A DNA stretch of 64,000 bases. Origin: Ziziphus jujuba. Taxonomy: Eukaryota > Streptophyta > Magnoliopsida > Rosales > Rhamnaceae. Shown in pieces: positions 24,819 through 37,341 of this stretch (positions are counted from its first letter, which is position 1; each line of letters begins with the position of its first letter). The translations under genes were made by a program, and so were the position numbers. The stretch is taken from contig NC_083387.1 in the NCBI RefSeq assembly GCF_031755915.1, positions 10,685,001 to 10,749,000 on the forward strand. The letters are read 5' to 3'. The notes under the pieces are model-generated. The model was given only the letters and a program-made list of their open reading frames with translations, was not told the DNA's origin and searched no databases.

Positions 24819-26279
24819 TCAGACGGTGGTGGTGGCTTTGGTCAACGATTTGATGGTCACAGAGGATCCAAACGGTAATTTCCCAACCTCAACAGTGAAC
24901 GTGTCATAACGCAGGAAAAGCTCCACCAACATTAACCTAGATACAAGCACCACCAGATCCTTTCCTGGACACTGCTTATCGTCCCAAGAAGGACTTTCCG
25001 TTTCACGGCCATTTGACCAGTAAACGTACTTCAACAGCCTCTGTCCTTTCCCCACAAACCTATGGCCCACAAACTCCTCAGGCTTCTCAAACACCATTGG
25101 ATCTTTAGTAGCGAACGGCTGATATCCAAAGATCATCTCCCCCTTCTTGATCACAAATTTAGCATCATGATTTTGCACCACCAGATCATCCTTAGCCTTG
25201 CCGTACTGGAAGGGGACAGGAGGTTCAATTCTCAGTGCCTCATAAACCACTGACTTGGTCAAACTCATCTTTTCCAAAGAAGCGAGAGTGACCCCACCTT
25301 CTTCTTTGACAACGGTCCTGATTTCATCAGCCAGCTGGCGGTGTAAAACCTCTCCTGCTAATCCAACCCACTTGATCAACGTGGGAAACAAAACCTTCAT
25401 TCCTCCATAAGCATTGAAACCTGCAATAAATACCAAGTTATGGCAAGCTTCTTCTCTGTTGATCCCCCAACGTTCGGCTTCGTCTAAAAGCGAAGCCGCC
25501 GACGTGTAGAAGGCCTTGTAGAGCTTGTTATAAGCCGGTTTGACTAAAAAAGACGGTAATGGAACAGTGTGAAGCAAAAGATCTTCGAACAAGCTGAAGA
25601 ACTTTGGTAATCCTAGGGTTGTCAACGGAGCGAGTTGGATGAACAACCATTTGTCGAAAAGGGCTGCTCCGTCGGAACTCAGTTTCGTATCCGACGGCGG
25701 CTTTTCGTCGCAGAGAAGCTCGAACATGAACCGGAGCGACATATTGTCGCTTAAGCTGTTGAATTGGGCTTCTTTCTTACGGGATAATTGATCCTCCAGG
25801 TTGGTGAAAAGCTCCGATAAGCAGTTCCGGAAGAGAGGGATGAATATTTGTTTCTTGGAAGCCAAGAAAGAGAGAAAGAAGCTTTTAAGAGCACCGTGGT
25901 TGGGCTCGGAAGGGTCAAGAAAAGCGCAAACTCTGTAGCCGCCGGTTAAGGCGGTGGAAGGCATGTAAGTGCCGTCGAGGACGTTGCGTTTCTCGACCTT
26001 CGAGTTGTCGAAGAGGATGGGGAAGCTGACGGCATCAAGGAGGACGACGACCTTAGAGTCGGAAGAGATGAACGGACCAGGAGGCATGTTGGTTCGGAAG
26101 ATGGTGGAGTGGAACTTCCGCATTCTGTTGTGGAAGAAGTCATCCTGACCTTGGAAATAGAAGTAGTCCAAACGGTCTTTCAAAGGGCCAAAGAAGGAGA
26201 AGCCATAGCTACCGGGGATGAGTTTCAGTGGGAGTTCTTTATTAGGTGGGTGAGAGCCGTTCGAAGTAAATGTAGTCAT
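24819..26279 (-). CDS. CYP74C-like: CYP74 cytochrome P450 (hydroperoxide lyase / allene oxide synthase type), copy 1
   Basis: Intronless, 486 residues. CYP74 enzymes rearrange fatty acid hydroperoxides without O2 or a reductase, giving aldehydes (lyase), allene oxides (synthase) or divinyl ethers. Seen: NMPPGPF near 64-70, GTYMPSTALTGGYR at 103-116, the I-helix IAGFNAYGGMK at 285-295, the ExxR motif EALR at 347-350, and the haem loop DDKQCPGKD at 433-441 with Cys437 and the CYP74-specific layout. No plastid transit peptide precedes PLKLIPGSYG, which fits the CYP74C subfamily rather than plastid AOS. Residue 101 is Leu at the position of Phe137 in Arabidopsis AOS, and residue 287 is Gly in the I-helix; both lean toward hydroperoxide lyase chemistry. 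Absence of introns is common in this family. It is intact, unlike the copy at 47701-49118. Product specificity is inferred. Confidence 0.92.
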   Translation of the reverse strand: MTTFTSNGSHPPNKELPLKLIPGSYGFSFFGPLKDRLDYFYFQGQDDFFHNRMRKFHSTIFRTNMPPGPFISSDSKVVVLLDAVSFPILFDNSKVEKRNVLDGTYMPSTALTGGYRVCAFLDPSEPNHGALKSFFLSFLASKKQIFIPLFRNCLSELFTNLEDQLSRKKEAQFNSLSDNMSLRFMFELLCDEKPPSDTKLSSDGAALFDKWLFIQLAPLTTLGLPKFFSLFEDLLLHTVPLPSFLVKPAYNKLYKAFYTSAASLLDEAERWGINREEACHNLVFIAGFNAYGGMKVLFPTLIKWVGLAGEVLHRQLADEIRTVVKEEGGVTLASLEKMSLTKSVVYEALRIEPPVPFQYGKAKDDLVVQNHDAKFVIKKGEMIFGYQPFATKDPMVFEKPEEFVGHRFVGKGQRLLKYVYWSNGRETESPSWDDKQCPGKDLVVLVSRLMLVELFLRYDTFTVEVGKLPFGSSVTIKSLTKATTTV

Positions 26280-26620
26280 TGTGTTAATTGGTACTGGGTT
26301 CGCCAGGTAGAGAAGAAAAGATATATGGATATTAATTAATAAACAGAAATTTGTTGTTGTTTAAAAGGAGCAAAAAAAAACAAAGAAAATGATATTGGGT
26401 TTAGTTTTGGTTATTGGAGGGGTTTGAGAGCTTTTATTAAGACGTTGTTGGGAAGTAGAAGAGTACTAGGCCGAAGTTTTATACGCGTTGATCAGTAATG
26501 TTTTGAATTATACACGTGGGAAAGTAATTAAGCAGACATACCAAAAAAGAAAAAAAAAAAAAAAAAAGGGATAACACCAAAAACGTGCAGTATATATTAT
26601 TTTATTAGCTTGACTATTAT
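26280..26620 (-). promoter_or_regulatory. promoter of CYP74 copy 1
   Basis: Collinear with 49119-49500 and with the orphan segment at 27640-28010. It carries a perfect G-box CACGTG at 26513-26518, about 235 bases before the ATG. A TATA-like element (AATAAAAG on the coding strand, about 26432-26439) occupies the place where copy 2 has TTATAAAG. G-boxes of this kind bind MYC2-type factors in jasmonate signalling. The functional link is inference. Confidence 0.5.
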
Positions 26621-27639
26621 CTGTTTGGGAAATGGAAAACTTCTGGTATCATTGATACTTGTAATCCATGTGAATCACACACATTGAATTAGAGTATAAA
26701 AAGTTCAATTACCACTTGACACGACCACACATTTTGATCTGACATGATAACATGACAACGTAACATAAGAGGTACTGCACTATAATTTCTATGTTTGGTT
26801 ACTTATGTCGTACAGTTTTAAAAATGTTTAGATTATTATTCAAACATGTATTTTTTTTAATTTATTATTATTATTTTAAAAAAAAAAACAAATATGTCCA
26901 TTTTTGAGATTGGAAAACATAAAAAAGAAACAAAATCATTTTATAGATCATTTGAAAACTCAAGCCCTAGTGTTTCTTTCTTTCCTTTTTTTTTTTTTTA
27001 ATGAAACTTAAACCCTAATTTATATTATCAAATTTGTTTATGTTATTAATGCATTAGATGATAGGTTAAATGATAATTTAATAATTGGGTTATTAAATTT
27101 TACTTATTTTATTAAAGAGTTTATTTATCTATAAATTTTTCAAACACTTTTATATTATTTATAAAATAATTCTACAAATATAAAAATGTTTACTAAATTT
27201 ATTTATCAAATGATACGTATTAAAATATTATTGATTAACATATTAAATTATAATATTGACATGATAACATGAATTCTTAAATGGATAAATGAATTTAAAA
27301 ATTAAATTAATTAAATATTATCATATTATTTACCACATCATTTAATAAATATTTTGATAACTCCAAATTTTATAAATATTTTGGTAACGCTAGTATTATT
27401 GCTACTTATATGATTTGGTAAAAAAAAATTTGGTAAACATTAGCACCGATATCATTATTAATAGCATTTAAGAGGCAAATTGATAGAATGGGTGACCAAT
27501 ATTTTTAATACCAGTGAAAGGTCCATAAATATGAAACAGAATAAAAGCATTTATAATGTGCATAAATATTAGATGGGGGACCATTACGTATATAAACAGA
27601 AGCACAAGCCAAATTGGAAAAATGGGAGATGAGAGGAGG
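26621..27639. other. AT-rich spacer upstream of CYP74 copy 1
   Basis: No exon found. Many poly-A/T tracts are present. The last 50 bases contain a version of the CAAATTGGAAAAGTGG motif that recurs at 29593 and 49874, placing this spacer at a junction inside the duplication history. Confidence 0.5.
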
Positions 27640-28010
27640 AAGATATGAATGCAGAGATTTTTGTTGTTTGAAAGGAGAAAATTTTTGTCCTTGGTTTGAT
27701 TTAATTTATTTAGTTTTGCTTAAACTCAGATTGAAGGTTAGAGACCCTTTATAATAAATTGGGTTGAAGAGTACGCTAAGTTTAAACGTATACGTAGATT
27801 GATAAATAAATATTTGAACTGGTCAAGTGGGTAAGCAAACCGAAGATGAAAATTTAATATATTACTCGTTAATTATGTTATTAATTACTGTGATCAGTGG
27901 GCGCATTATATATTAGTTTATGGTTAAAGATGACTATTACATTCTTTCTGAGATTAGTGGGAATTACATGCATTAGTACCTGCAATGATATGCACCTCTC
28001 AACATTTTAA
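27640..28010 (-). pseudogene. orphan CYP74-type promoter remnant
   Basis: This stretch matches the two CYP74 promoters in order: ATGCAGAGATTTTTGTTG (leader), GAAAGGAGA, GAGACCCTTTATAA (TATA region, 27741-27754), a block resembling GTTTAAACGTATACGTA, GTGGGTAAGCAAAC, GATGAAAATTTAAT, and ATATATTAGTTTATGGTT. Where a CYP74 coding region should follow (below 27640), none is present. The G-box equivalent reads CAAGTG. The best reading is the surviving promoter of a third, deleted CYP74 copy. Confidence 0.6.
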
Positions 28011-29443
28011 ACTCCATTTCTTTGTTGAATGCTGTTCTTCTTTCTTTTATCACTTAGGAGCCGTGCCAGATGAAAGTCTCATGAAAAGCATAAATTGTTA
28101 AAAAGAACAATATGGTTTTTCCACACATTTATTTAACATTTAATATGAAATAATGAGACTCAAACCCAGAACTTCATAGATCTCTAAGCCCGACTCTTAA
28201 AATTTTAAGTTGTTAGAAAGTGAGGACAATATGCGAATATACATCTTTAATATTTTTGTACGAAGAGTGTCGAGCTACATTGATCAATGACGTCATCATC
28301 TACATAGCAGTAATGGGCTAACCAAGGATGAAGATTTGCGGAATGGTTAAGTTGTTAGGCTTGCACGTACCTTACGTATAGCTGTTAGGATTTGTTATAG
28401 CTGTGTGGCTGTTATGTACGTATTAGAGTGAGCTAAGCCTTAAGGCTGTGAGCTCATCTATTATTATTTGTGAATGACAAGTGTGTAAATAAAACGTTTT
28501 TGAGTAAATTAGACTACTGGAACTCTATCTCTCTCTCTCATTTATCTAAAGATTATAACTACTTTACACGGCCGTACAAAAAACTTAATAAAAATGTTAT
28601 TTATTAATATAATGAAAGATCATTAGTAAAACTTACATAAAATTTTTAAAAAAATAATAATAAAATTAAATATCTTAATTACAGTTTATCACATAAATTA
28701 TTAATCGTTATCAATGATTCATTGATAAATAATAAAACTCATAACTTAATTTGCTCTTTAAAAATTTATTAGGTTATATATAAAATATTTATAACAGTTA
28801 ATATACATATATTTTAATTTGTTTATCTTTAGAGCATGTTATTATGTATTTGGAATCCAAAATTTGATAATTTTTAAAGAAGATAAAAAGAGAACCAAAC
28901 TAGTGAACATATGGGTGACGTGTAGCTATCCATATGCTTGTTATTTATACAGTTCCGATTAGGTGCTTGATTGAAATTTGAGCTAGCCAGGGTAAAAGGA
29001 GGCAAGGGATTTGATTATTTATTTATTTATTTATTTTTTGGGTCAAGCTAAAAAGACGTACAAAATAAGGTTTTGTTTATTCAGTTTGTTTGGTACAAGT
29101 TACCCACGTTGATTAATCTTCTAAACTTGCTTAAATATTTCAAATTAGTTATTACAACAATTCCTTAAAAAACGTATTTCAAATCTACAACTTTATGATG
29201 ATCAATGTAAAAAAATATATCAACTAAATCAATTTTACTTAATAATATTTTAGATTAATTAGTTAATGCATTTAAGGAGAAAATTAAAAATTAGTACTCT
29301 TTGTAGACTGGGAATGGATTGAGGAGATCTATACACTCTAGCTAGTACCCTCTAGTCTCTACAGTAACAAACCAAAAGATCAATAATTAAAACAAACCAA
29401 ACTGTCCCAAATGTATCGCAATCGAGATCAGGGGACCAATATT

Positions 29444-29482
<39 letters not shown>

Positions 29483-29492
29483 TTGGGTAAAT

Positions 29493-29524
<32 letters not shown>

Positions 29525-30100
29525 TTCACACAATAGTCCCCCATTATATATACAGTGCTATAAAAAAAAATGTATGTATATAGAAGCACAAACCAAATTG
29601 GAAAAGTGGTAGATGATGAAGGAAGGTAATGGTCCTATCAAAAATGTATAGAGAGAAGACTTTTTTTTTTTTTTTTGGTGAATATATAAAGAGAAGACTT
29701 TATCAAAGAAAAAAACCTCAAAAGGGGATCCATATATAGCCGAAACTATCAATGCAGAATTATTACAACTAAGTAGTCTTTTGAATAACTCATGCTGGCA
29801 AATATGTTGGTAAAAAATTTAAACTTTGACGAATAAGCTGGTAGAGGCTGAAGCCCTGTCATCTCCTAGTTAAAGACTTAATCATACCTATAAAATTATA
29901 AATATATATATATTTTTGATAATATGGAAAAAAAGATTTTAATATCAAATTTTGAATACAAAATTTACTATAAATATGCAGATTAATGCTAAATGATGCT
30001 TGTGGATGTTGGTCCACTACTTTGAGATTACAGAAATACGTGGATCTCTATCCTTCTACCCTTTTTAATTTATATAAAAAAAAAGTCTTTACAAGTTGTT
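28011..30100. other. distal upstream part of duplication unit 1
   Basis: Non-coding. The part from about 29590 to 30060 matches 49870-51530 in pieces. AT-rich DNA between 28011 and 29400 has no recognised counterpart and no exon. A CT run is at 28522-28538 and a TTTA run near 29008-29035. Confidence 0.5.
29441..29552. repeat. GT/AT - AT/AC inverted microsatellite hairpin
   Basis: Reads GGGGACCAATATTTGTGTGT, an AT run, a T12GGG spacer, another AT run, then ACACACACACACATTCACAC and AATAGTCCCC. The two outer flanks are imperfect reverse complements, so the whole can fold into one long hairpin. A MITE whose stem decayed into microsatellite is possible. Confidence 0.5.
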
Positions 30101-33100
30101 TGTTTAATTCACTTATTAATATTTAAATCGTATTAATATTTCACTATTAATATAATATTAATAGCATATGCCATTTGATAAAACAATTTGATGTCCCGTA
30201 GTTATTCTGTTTAAATTACCACTTATTATGAGACATAAAGAAATAAAAGAAAATCAAGGATATTCAAACATACTTTTCAATAAAAGAAAATCAAGGATAT
30301 TCAAACATACTTTTCAAAAACGTGCCGTGCATTATGCAAGCACACGCTGTGAAACGTGCTATTTCTTAGTATATACGTATACCGTTTCTTGTATATGTAA
30401 AATTATAATTTTCTTTATAATTATCAGGTCATATACCGTCATTTTCTTTGTATATTAAAGTCTTTCTTGCTGCTCCTTGATTACCTTTCATATAAAGATG
30501 GAAACGCGATAAACTTGTATGAAATTAACAAAACCATCCATGCAAAAAGTGAGTAAAGATTTTGATTTTCTCTTAATAAGGAGTTTCATTACACCAAATC
30601 ATATCATAGTTTTGAAAATGAAAACAGGAAAAGAAGAAGTAACATCACTTTTTACATAGAAACCAAAATTAATTAATCTGCAGAAATTTGGAGACGAACA
30701 AAACGTATGACATTATTATTAAAGCTGGTCCACCCACTTTGTCAGAGCAACTCTTTGGTCTCAGGTGTCATGCCCCTTAAGATTTTGGGTTTTGCCATTT
30801 ATCATTAATAGTAATAATCATCAATTCATTTTTATAAATTTTAATTAAAATATTTAATTTTTTTTATTTTTTTATACTAAAATTTTAAAAATGATTTATT
30901 TAATTTTAACTATTTAAATTGGCATTTTTCATATAAATCCAATCGATAATCATTTATCAGTAATAAAAAATAATATTTTTCTAAACTTTTTGATTTTTTT
31001 TATTGTATATAATGTTTTTTTTTTTTTTTTGAAAGTAAGAAAATAATCTATAAATAGGTATTTGGCCCCCTAGTTAAGGTGTTATTTTATACTAAAAAGA
31101 TATTATCTTATCTAAAAAAAGTATTATCACATCTATATGCATCACAATTTTATGCAAGCATTTTTCTAATATTTAGTATTTATTAAAATTTTGGTATTTC
31201 ATTTGTATTTGTTTGTTTTTAGTTTATTTATTTAATGGTTTTTTATTACTTATTAGTGCTTTTCTAATATGAATATATTTTTTGAAAGCTGCTTCAATGT
31301 GGCTAAAAAAAATACATTCTTTTAACATTGCTAATTGTATTTTTATAATCATTAGAAAATAGAATTTGTATGACGTCCAAAAAAAAAATTATCTAAATGT
31401 TCTTTAAAAAAATATAATACATATTATTATAGTTTGACCAATAATTCTTTTGTGTTGTTAAAACTTAAATTTTTACTAATAACGTAGGCTAGTAATATTA
31501 TTTTTTAAAGTCTAAACCATATACAGTTCAAACCCATAATTTAAGTCTATTTACATTGTGACCCCTAAATTACTTTTTTGGCTCCATTCCTTTCTAACCA
31601 CTTAAACTTTGTTTTAAAACCAATATATGAATAAATACAATAATTTACAAGAACATAATCCAAGTAAAGTAGTTCTAAAGCAAATAGCACAAAAATAAAT
31701 AAACAAGGAAAATATGTGCTTTTATTTTTTGGTGATTTGTTATTATTATTATCATCATTATTATCACTGGCGAATAAAGAAAATGTTTAAATGATTATAT
31801 ATATGAACAGTGAGATCTCAACAAATAAAATGTTAACAGGCTAAACTTCTCCATTGATGACACATGTAGAGTCAATCTTTTTTATCATGTCAACATATAG
31901 TTGTGAGTATGTTGTGTATATATGGGTTGGATATATATGACATATATATGAATAAAGTAAATTTTATATTAGATCAACATGATGGTTTTAATATTAGATT
32001 TTCTTTTATTTGTATTTGTATTACTTTAAAGGTTGAAATTTAAAAATTAATTAATGATCTAATAGGTTAATTAAACACTAAAACTTTATGTGGATTTTAA
32101 AAATTATTAGTGCATTTTTAAAATCATTACAATATTCCAAGTATCTCGCGGTAGGTACGAAACTTGGGTATCACGTTATTAAATTAAGGAAAGTTCTTCT
32201 TTCCTGAAAACAATAAATCTTGTAGCCTAAGAAAGTATAGTAAAAAAGGAAATAAAGATATGGAATTAGGGATACTTTTCTTAATTGAAAGAAATAATAT
32301 CTCTATGGCTTAGCTTATTTGGGTTAGGAAATCTAATTCAAAGGCACCATATAAAAATCTCATCACACAACCGGATTAAAGTACGCATATAGTAAGTATA
32401 CAAAAATCCTTAACTTTACGAATTATATACTGACTTAAACGTCAGAGTGTCTTTAACCGGTATCATATTAGTACCCCAAGATTTTTCACGTTTTATATTA
32501 TTTTGTAGAAAATTTCTTAAGGCAATTCCTCTACTTTACATAAAGATCTGTAGATCAAATTTTGTACATCAACAAATACAAGAATGTAAAGATTAAGGAA
32601 GTAATGGAGGGTTTCGTTTTCCACTCTATCCTTATTATGAGTAATTATGTACTCTTTTTTTTTTTTTTTTTTTGACAGCCTATAGCCACTGCATGTATCA
32701 ATGATATTATTTTATTAGATTCATTTATCATAGTTTGAAATGTAAATGATTTTTTTTTTTTGGACATATGTTAACTAGGAGAGGGAAAGCATTTTGGTCC
32801 AATTTTTATTTATTTATTTATTGGTAATAGATTTAGCTCCAACCATGATCAGCCTAGAGACCGTAATATTGTCATTGTTATATAGGCTATCCCTTAAACA
32901 ACGTATGCAATATCATTGTACATATCTACTTTACCCTACTCAAATTAGTGTTTTAAACACATATTTATTAAAGTAATTTTCCTAATTTGGGAAAAAAAAA
33001 AACAAACAAATGGCATTGCTAAGTCCCCGTTTGATAACAAGTTTATTTTTTATTTTTTGTTTTTGTTTTTTTCTTCTAAATTGTGTGTAGTTTGCTTAGT

Positions 33101-33276
33101 TCAATATTTTATTAATGTTAATTGATGATAGTTAAACATCTCTATTAACTATAAAATATAAGGAGAAAAAAAAAACACCAGAATAAAACACAATTTTAAG
33201 TTGTGTTTCATTTTCTATTTATATATTATATACATATAAATTTTTTTTTCATCTCTTAACATTTATAGTTAATAGA
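30101..33276. other. intergenic, no gene seen
   Basis: AT-rich with poly-T runs (31015-31030, 32648-32673) and a 32-base direct repeat (AAAATCAAGGATATTCAAAC at 30250 and 30288). No exon with splice-site support was found. Confidence 0.55.
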
Positions 33277-33914
33277 TGTAACAACCCGTCCCGAAGTACA
33301 TCGAAATTTTTGCACGTTGACCGAGGTTGACTGTTGGCCTATTGGGTCAAATTTTGATTTTTTGTTCTAGATAAAATTTCACGTTGACTGAAGCACCATT
33401 GCGGAGTGCACATCGACTCAAGTTGGTAGACTAGTAGTACATAAAAAATGGAGCTACCGTTTGAAAGTAACGAACAAGACAAATTGAGGTCCAAACTGTC
33501 CAAGGGTTATCGGAGTTGACTTTTTGTTCGTGCAAATTTGAGCTTTGACTCATGCATGGTTGTGAAGTACTCGTTGATACGAGTTCATAGACTAGCGGCA
33601 CGCCCGATTTGGACATGTGACTTGAAAGTTACAGACCTGCAAAGTTTTCCGAATACTGTAATATTTTAATAGATTTTGACTTGAGTAAATAGTATGTGCC
33701 ACATGTCGTGTTTTAGCCAATCCCATGTGTGAACAATGTCACCCACCGGTGGCTTTTGTTTTGGCCAAAACACATGTGGACTAGGGGGGGGGGGGGGAGA
33801 AAAAGAGGGGAGGAGAGAGAGAGAGAGAGAGAGAGAAGAGACCACCACCATCGGCCACCGCCATATCTTCCATTCCGATCACCTTTTTCGTACATGCGCC
33901 ACCCCACTACCTTC
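33277..33914 (+). mobile_element. outer X element, left arm
   Basis: Begins TGTAACAACCCGTCCC at 33277. It is a diverged reverse-complement match to the right part of the inner X element (about 39850-40589): GCACGTTGACCGAGGTTGAC, then the CGTTGATACGAGTTCATAGA and GTGGCACATGTC-like blocks in order. It contains a G14 run (33784-33797) and a GA microsatellite (33815-33838). The right arm resumes at 42062, past the copia insertion. I infer one LTR-like element split by a later insertion. Confidence 0.7.
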
Positions 33915-34246
33915 TAATAAGCTGACTATGCTGCAGCCATGTCATCACATAGCCACGTCATCAGACAATCTGGATCAACAAGAGTCTGCTTCAAACAAAT
34001 CACCTCCAAGTGATAAAAACGAAACTGGTGCAGGATAAATGTTATCAGCGATAAAGCTGATGTAGCTGGTGTAGTTATCTGTCATTGGTAATCCTTATTT
34101 TGCCTTTTCTTGTAACTAACGTATGGGAAAATACTTGTATAAATAATGCTGTAAAAGTCAATATTAGATGTAGAAAAAAGTGCAGTAAACAGTTAAGTAA
34201 TACAATATACACAAGCACATTTTTGTTCCTTTCTTGTTTTTTATCA
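33915..34246 (+). repeat. copia 5' LTR (332 bp)
   Basis: Starts TAATAAGCTGACTATG (the terminal TG is mutated to TA) and ends TTTTTTATCA. It matches 41712-42061 at about 97 percent: some 10-12 substitutions plus an 18-base insertion in the 3' copy. It contains a TATA-like TATAAATAATGC (about 34138). Confidence 0.92.
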
Positions 34247-34258
34247 TGGTATCAGAGC
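34247..34258 (+). other. primer binding site
   Basis: TGGTATCAGAGC directly follows the 5' LTR. It is complementary to the 3' end of initiator methionine tRNA, the usual primer for plant copia elements. Confidence 0.9.
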
Positions 34259-34263
34259 TTGGA

Positions 34264-35343
34264 AAATCTCCAAAGCTTAATCTGAATGTAGCTTTGGAAA
34301 TTGAAGCAAGATTAACCATCCAATCTTTTCATCAATGTTCCAGTTTGATATCTTTAAAACTTGATTTTTCAAATTATCTACTATGGAGATCACAAATGCT
34401 TCCCTTGGTTCGAAGTTTGGGAATTCTACATCACATTACTAATGCTGAATGTCCATTAGAAGAACTTCAAATAGAAACTAGTGGAGGCAGTGGAAGCAGT
34501 AAAGTTTGTAATCCAAATTATCAACTATGGATCAACAATGATGGCCTGTTTATAACTTGGTTACTCAGGACAATGACAGTAGATGTACTCAGCTTCACTT
34601 CGGCCTGGAGACAGCTTTCATTGTTTGGCATGCCATTGAAGAGCAACTGCTGCCAGCTATGAAGGAGAAGGAAATCTACTTAACTGATCGTTTGATGGGT
34701 TTGAAGAAAGGATCTGCAACTTTAGATGAGTATCTCAAAAACTTTAACTCTATTTGTGATAATTTATTTGCAATTGGAAAACCAGTGAATGACTTGGATA
34801 AATGCTTTCATTTATCTAGAGGATTAGGCCATACTTATCAAGATTTTAGGTTGGCTATGTTGTCAAAGCCCCCATATCCGACATATACGCAGTTTGTTCT
34901 CTCTTTAAGGTCTCATGAATAGGTTCTAAGTAATTTTTCAAAAGAAAAACAGGGCCTAAATCAAGAGTATGCATTTGTTGGGCAACAAAGTCATGGAACA
35001 GGAAGAGGACGTGGTGGCAGATTCAATTCCCGTGGACGTGGTTTTGGACCTGCAAGCTTCTCTGTGCCAAATCGTGGAGGTTTCAGTCCTACAAAATTTT
35101 CTGTCCATAATCGTGAAGGAAGTCACTTTTCAACACAAGGCCGTGGCAGCTATTTTTCCCGTAATATGGCTCCTGCACCAGTTTCTAATAGCACTCAGAC
35201 CTTGAAATCCTCTCAAAAAGAAGCAGTCATATGTCAAATATGTGGTAAACCCTATCATACTACTTCCAATTGTTGGAACAGATATGATCCTATAGATGAA
35301 CCCGGTGAACACCATGAAGCTAATGTTGCCCATAAAGTTTAAG
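34264..35343 (+). pseudogene. gag: copia gag remnant with zinc knuckle
   Basis: The nucleocapsid/capsid part of the retrotransposon, in at least two frames. An early part with the DFSNYLLWRSQM block is followed after a frameshift (about 34557-34600) by the central gag region (LDEYLKNFNSICDNL). Another frameshift lies near 34920. A CCHC zinc knuckle (C-x2-C-x4-H-x4-C) is intact at 35232-35273. It cannot make a full Gag. Confidence 0.85.
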
Positions 35344-36818
35344 AAGAACCCACATTCTTTACAGATTCTGGAGCTACATCCCACATGACTAATGACCCAG
35401 GTACTTTATCAATTTCTAAACCTTACAAGGGATCAGATGTTATCTATGTGGGTAACGGGAAAGCTTTATCAATTTCCCATATTGGAAACACTACACTTAA
35501 ATCTCGTCAGAAAAATATTTCTTTAAAAAATGTTTTGATAGTTCCAGAATTGATAAAAAATCTACTTTCAGTTAGTAAATTGACTGATGATAATGCTTGT
35601 AGTGTGGAATTCACCTCTTCTGGTTTTTTGATTAAGTACCTCAACAATCAAATAATAGCCAAGGGGCGTAGACAAGGTGGACTGTATGCTTTGAATGATG
35701 ACAGCTACAATCAAGCGTTGGCAGTAATAAAATGTGGAGGTGGTTCATCTGAACTATGGCATCTCAGATTGGGTCACCCAAACACTCGGTTCTTACAAAT
35801 CTTAGATAAAAATAAAAATATTTCTGTTTCAAGTTGGATGACAAATTCCTCTGTGTGTGAAAGTTGTCAGTTAGGGAAGCAATGTAAACTACCTTTTGGT
35901 ACTTTCAATAATCTTTCTACTGCTCCTTTGAATAAGATACATTGTGACCTATGGGGACCTGCTCCTGTTTTATCTACTCAAGGTATTAAATATTACGTTA
36001 TTTTTATTGATGATTACAGTAGATTCACTTGGTTTTATCCTTTAAAAAGGAAATTAGATTTCTATGATACTTTTCTCAAATTTCAGAAGATGGTTGAAAA
36101 TCAATTTGATAAAAAAATTAAAATCTTTCAAAGTGATGGTGGCGGTGAATTTCAATCATAGATATTTATATCTCATTTGGATTATTGTGGTATTATTCAT
36201 CAAATTTCTTGTCCAAGAACACCATAACAAAATGGTGTAGCTGAACGAAAGCATCGTCACCTTGTTGAAACAAGTTTGACTATGCTGTTGCATGCTGAGA
36301 TACCACCTAAATATTAGGTAGATATTTTTTTGACCGCTACATATTTGGTAAATAGGCTGCCAGCTTCTTCTTTAAAAATGGAAATTCCATATAAAAAATT
36401 ATATGGACAATTGCCACATTATATGGGTCTTCGAGTTCTGGGTTGCAGATGTTATCCATATCTTAGACAATCGGGAAATAATAAGTTTATGAAGAAAACT
36501 TATCCATGTATTTTTATTGGCTACAGTCCTTCTCACGAGGGGTACAGATGCTTGGATCCAACGACGAATCAAGTATTTATTTCAAGGCACGTTGTATTTG
36601 ATGAAACATTATTTCCTTTCAAAACTAATATTTCTTCTATTTCACAGGAACCTCTTGAACTGACTACTTTCTTTAATGCTGATGAGTGGTATGCCACACC
36701 CAAGGACCAAGGCTCACACGACACTCAAATCCAAAATTGGTCACCCAACCCTTTTGCCCAACAGTTCATACAGCAAGAACCAGTCCACAGCACCTATATT
36801 ACCCACCAGCGGTTGTGA
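35344..36818 (+). pseudogene. pol: copia protease-integrase remnant
   Basis: Starts with the aspartic protease active-site motif DSGATSHM at 35364-35387. Then come the integrase HHCC zinc region (HLRLGHPN ... CESCQLGK, about 35758-35880) and the catalytic core with the D, D (SDGGGEF, about 36132-36152) and E (ERKHRHL, about 36243) residues. In-frame stops at 36159, 36225 and 36315 break it. The C-terminal part with RVLGCRCYPY and the IFIGYS motif remains open. Confidence 0.87.
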
Positions 36819-37341
36819 GGAGACAACCCACTTACAACTAGTCTTCCCTTCCTCACCTACCACCTGCTGCCCTCCATCCCAACCGGCCCCCACTCACACA
36901 CACACCCCCATGTCACCTACCTCCTCACCTACCCCCTGCTGCACTACATCACAACCGGTCCCCACTCACTCACAATCATTTTCTGATCAGGTACCACCCT
37001 CTCCTACAACCATCACAGTTCCTCCTAATCCCACTCAAGACATCTCCTATCAATTATTTCTGGACTTAGACTTCCCACCGTTACCATCTCCTTCCCCTCA
37101 ACCTCCCATTCAACCTCATCACCCCATGCTCACACTCCATCAGCTCAAACAAAACCCCCACCGTATCATTGAGCTTCATCCTCATAATACCACCAACACT
37201 GCTCTTCTCCTTGAAACAACCCCTGTTCCCGTTCCCAAATTAGTCAAGACAGCCCTTACTCTCCCTGAATGGCGCAATGCCATGCTTGAAGAATTATCTG
37301 CTCTTCACGCCAATGCCACGTAGGTCTTAGTACCTCGGCCA
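36819..37341 (+). pseudogene. copia linker region, Pro/Thr-rich
   Basis: The spacer between integrase and RT. It is rich in Pro, Thr and Ser codons and ends with the LPEWRNAMLEELSAL block that precedes copia RT. A stop at 37321 replaces a Trp codon by one base. Confidence 0.7.

Larger units (their letters stand above)
21813..30100. repeat. segmental duplication unit 1 (around CYP74 copy 1)
   Basis: Collinear, same-orientation matches to 46346-51640 run through the unit. At the left end GATCTATATCATCTCAACAA recurs in altered form at 46350. Downstream of the gene, AAGAATGTGAGAAACGAAGT at 23845 matches 47038. The whole CYP74 gene and promoter match. Upstream, CAAATTGGAAAAGTGGTAGA at 29593 matches 49874, and TAGTCTTTTGAATAAC at about 29774 matches 50051. 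The unit is longer here because of local insertions and a tandem duplication. Apart from the entries below, the segment is AT-rich non-coding DNA. Confidence 0.85.

Noticed and set aside
33713..34038. ORFs across the G14 and GA repeats
   Set aside because: They are simple-sequence translations spanning the X/copia junction.
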